Below are positions 5,471-5,575 of a DNA stretch of 5,575 nt, in pieces. Where the stretch lies: positions 1 through 5,575 of the forward strand of contig JAMOAW010000108.1 in assembly GCA_039908535.1 (NCBI GenBank). The letters are read 5' to 3'. Source of the DNA: JAMOAW01 sp039908535 (GTDB lineage: Bacteria > Pseudomonadota > Magnetococcia > Magnetococcales > JADFZT01). The position numbers and the translations under genes were made by a program. The notes below the pieces were generated by a model. That model saw only the letters and a program-made list of their open reading frames with translations. It was not told where the DNA came from and made no database searches. Position 1 is the stretch's first letter, and each line of letters begins with the position of its first letter.

Positions 5471-5531
5471 TACCACCACATTTAAGTGTGGACGATGAAC
5501 GAGTGCCTGAACAAAAAGCAAAGTCAAGACC
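5471..5531 (+). repeat. 61-bp module, perfect inverted partner of 1373-1433
   Basis: This is identical to the reverse complement of 1373-1433 over all 61 bases. It starts TACCACCACA, contains the CCACA-TTTAAG-TGTGG hairpin, and ends in AAAGCAAAGTCAAGACC. A shorter AAAAGCAAAGTCAA match lies at 46-59 beside the left-edge repeat. This indicates that the module also existed there in eroded form. Confidence 0.92.
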
Positions 5532-5575
5532 TTGGGGGATTGCATCCCCCAATCCCCCTGCTTTTTGAAGGAAGC
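5532..5575. repeat. Terminal hairpin and direct repeat at the right edge
   Basis: TTGGGGGAT (5532-5540) pairs with ATCCCCCAA (5544-5552) around TGC, a 9-bp stem. The stretch 5543-5575 repeats the first 33 bases of the window with three mismatches. The element continues past the window edge. Confidence 0.8.

Overview
The window reads as a proteobacterial chromosome segment with moderate GC in the genes. It holds six protein genes, all on the + strand, in three transcriptional blocks separated by GC-rich palindromic repeat DNA. The adjacent glutaredoxin and Nit-type amidase genes recall alphaproteobacterial gene order. The GGGGG/CCCCC palindromes with poly-A/T flanks recall Magnetococcales-like genomes. 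That placement is a low-confidence inference from memory, not shown by the sequence.

Block 1 (184-1286): grxC, a class I dithiol glutaredoxin (CPYC), then 14 nt later a carbon-nitrogen hydrolase of the Nit1/Nit2 type with the intact Glu45-Lys118-Cys159 triad. The pair is enclosed by two copies of a 33-bp element in inverted orientation (68-100 and 1342-1374). A glutaredoxin beside a possible deaminated-glutathione amidase suggests a shared link to glutathione.

Block 2 (about 1548-1858): a candidate promoter, a leader with a strong bulged stem-loop (or a CAGGTC/GACCTG operator-like inverted repeat), and a 67-residue protein that looks like a single helix-turn-helix DNA-binding domain. This is the least explained unit in the window.

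Block 3 (about 2078-5380): a promoter with a perfect TATAAT, then an ABC ATPase, an ABC-2 type permease overlapping it by ATGA, and a membrane-anchored GldG/ABC_transp_aux protein. A strong intrinsic terminator follows closely. Together they form a GldA-GldF-GldG-like exporter whose substrate is unknown outside Bacteroidetes gliding. The DUF4340 protein that often follows GldG in proteobacteria is absent.

The non-coding DNA is dominated by one modular dispersed repeat family. Its parts are a GGGGGGCGG-AGAA hairpin, a long C/T:A/G hairpin, a CTGGGGG/CCCCCAG hairpin, a small GCCC-GRA-GGGC hairpin, and a 61-bp module present as two perfect inverted copies (1373-1433 and 5471-5531). The two window ends carry a near-identical 33-bp direct repeat. 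No tRNA, rRNA, CRISPR array, transposase or integrase was seen.
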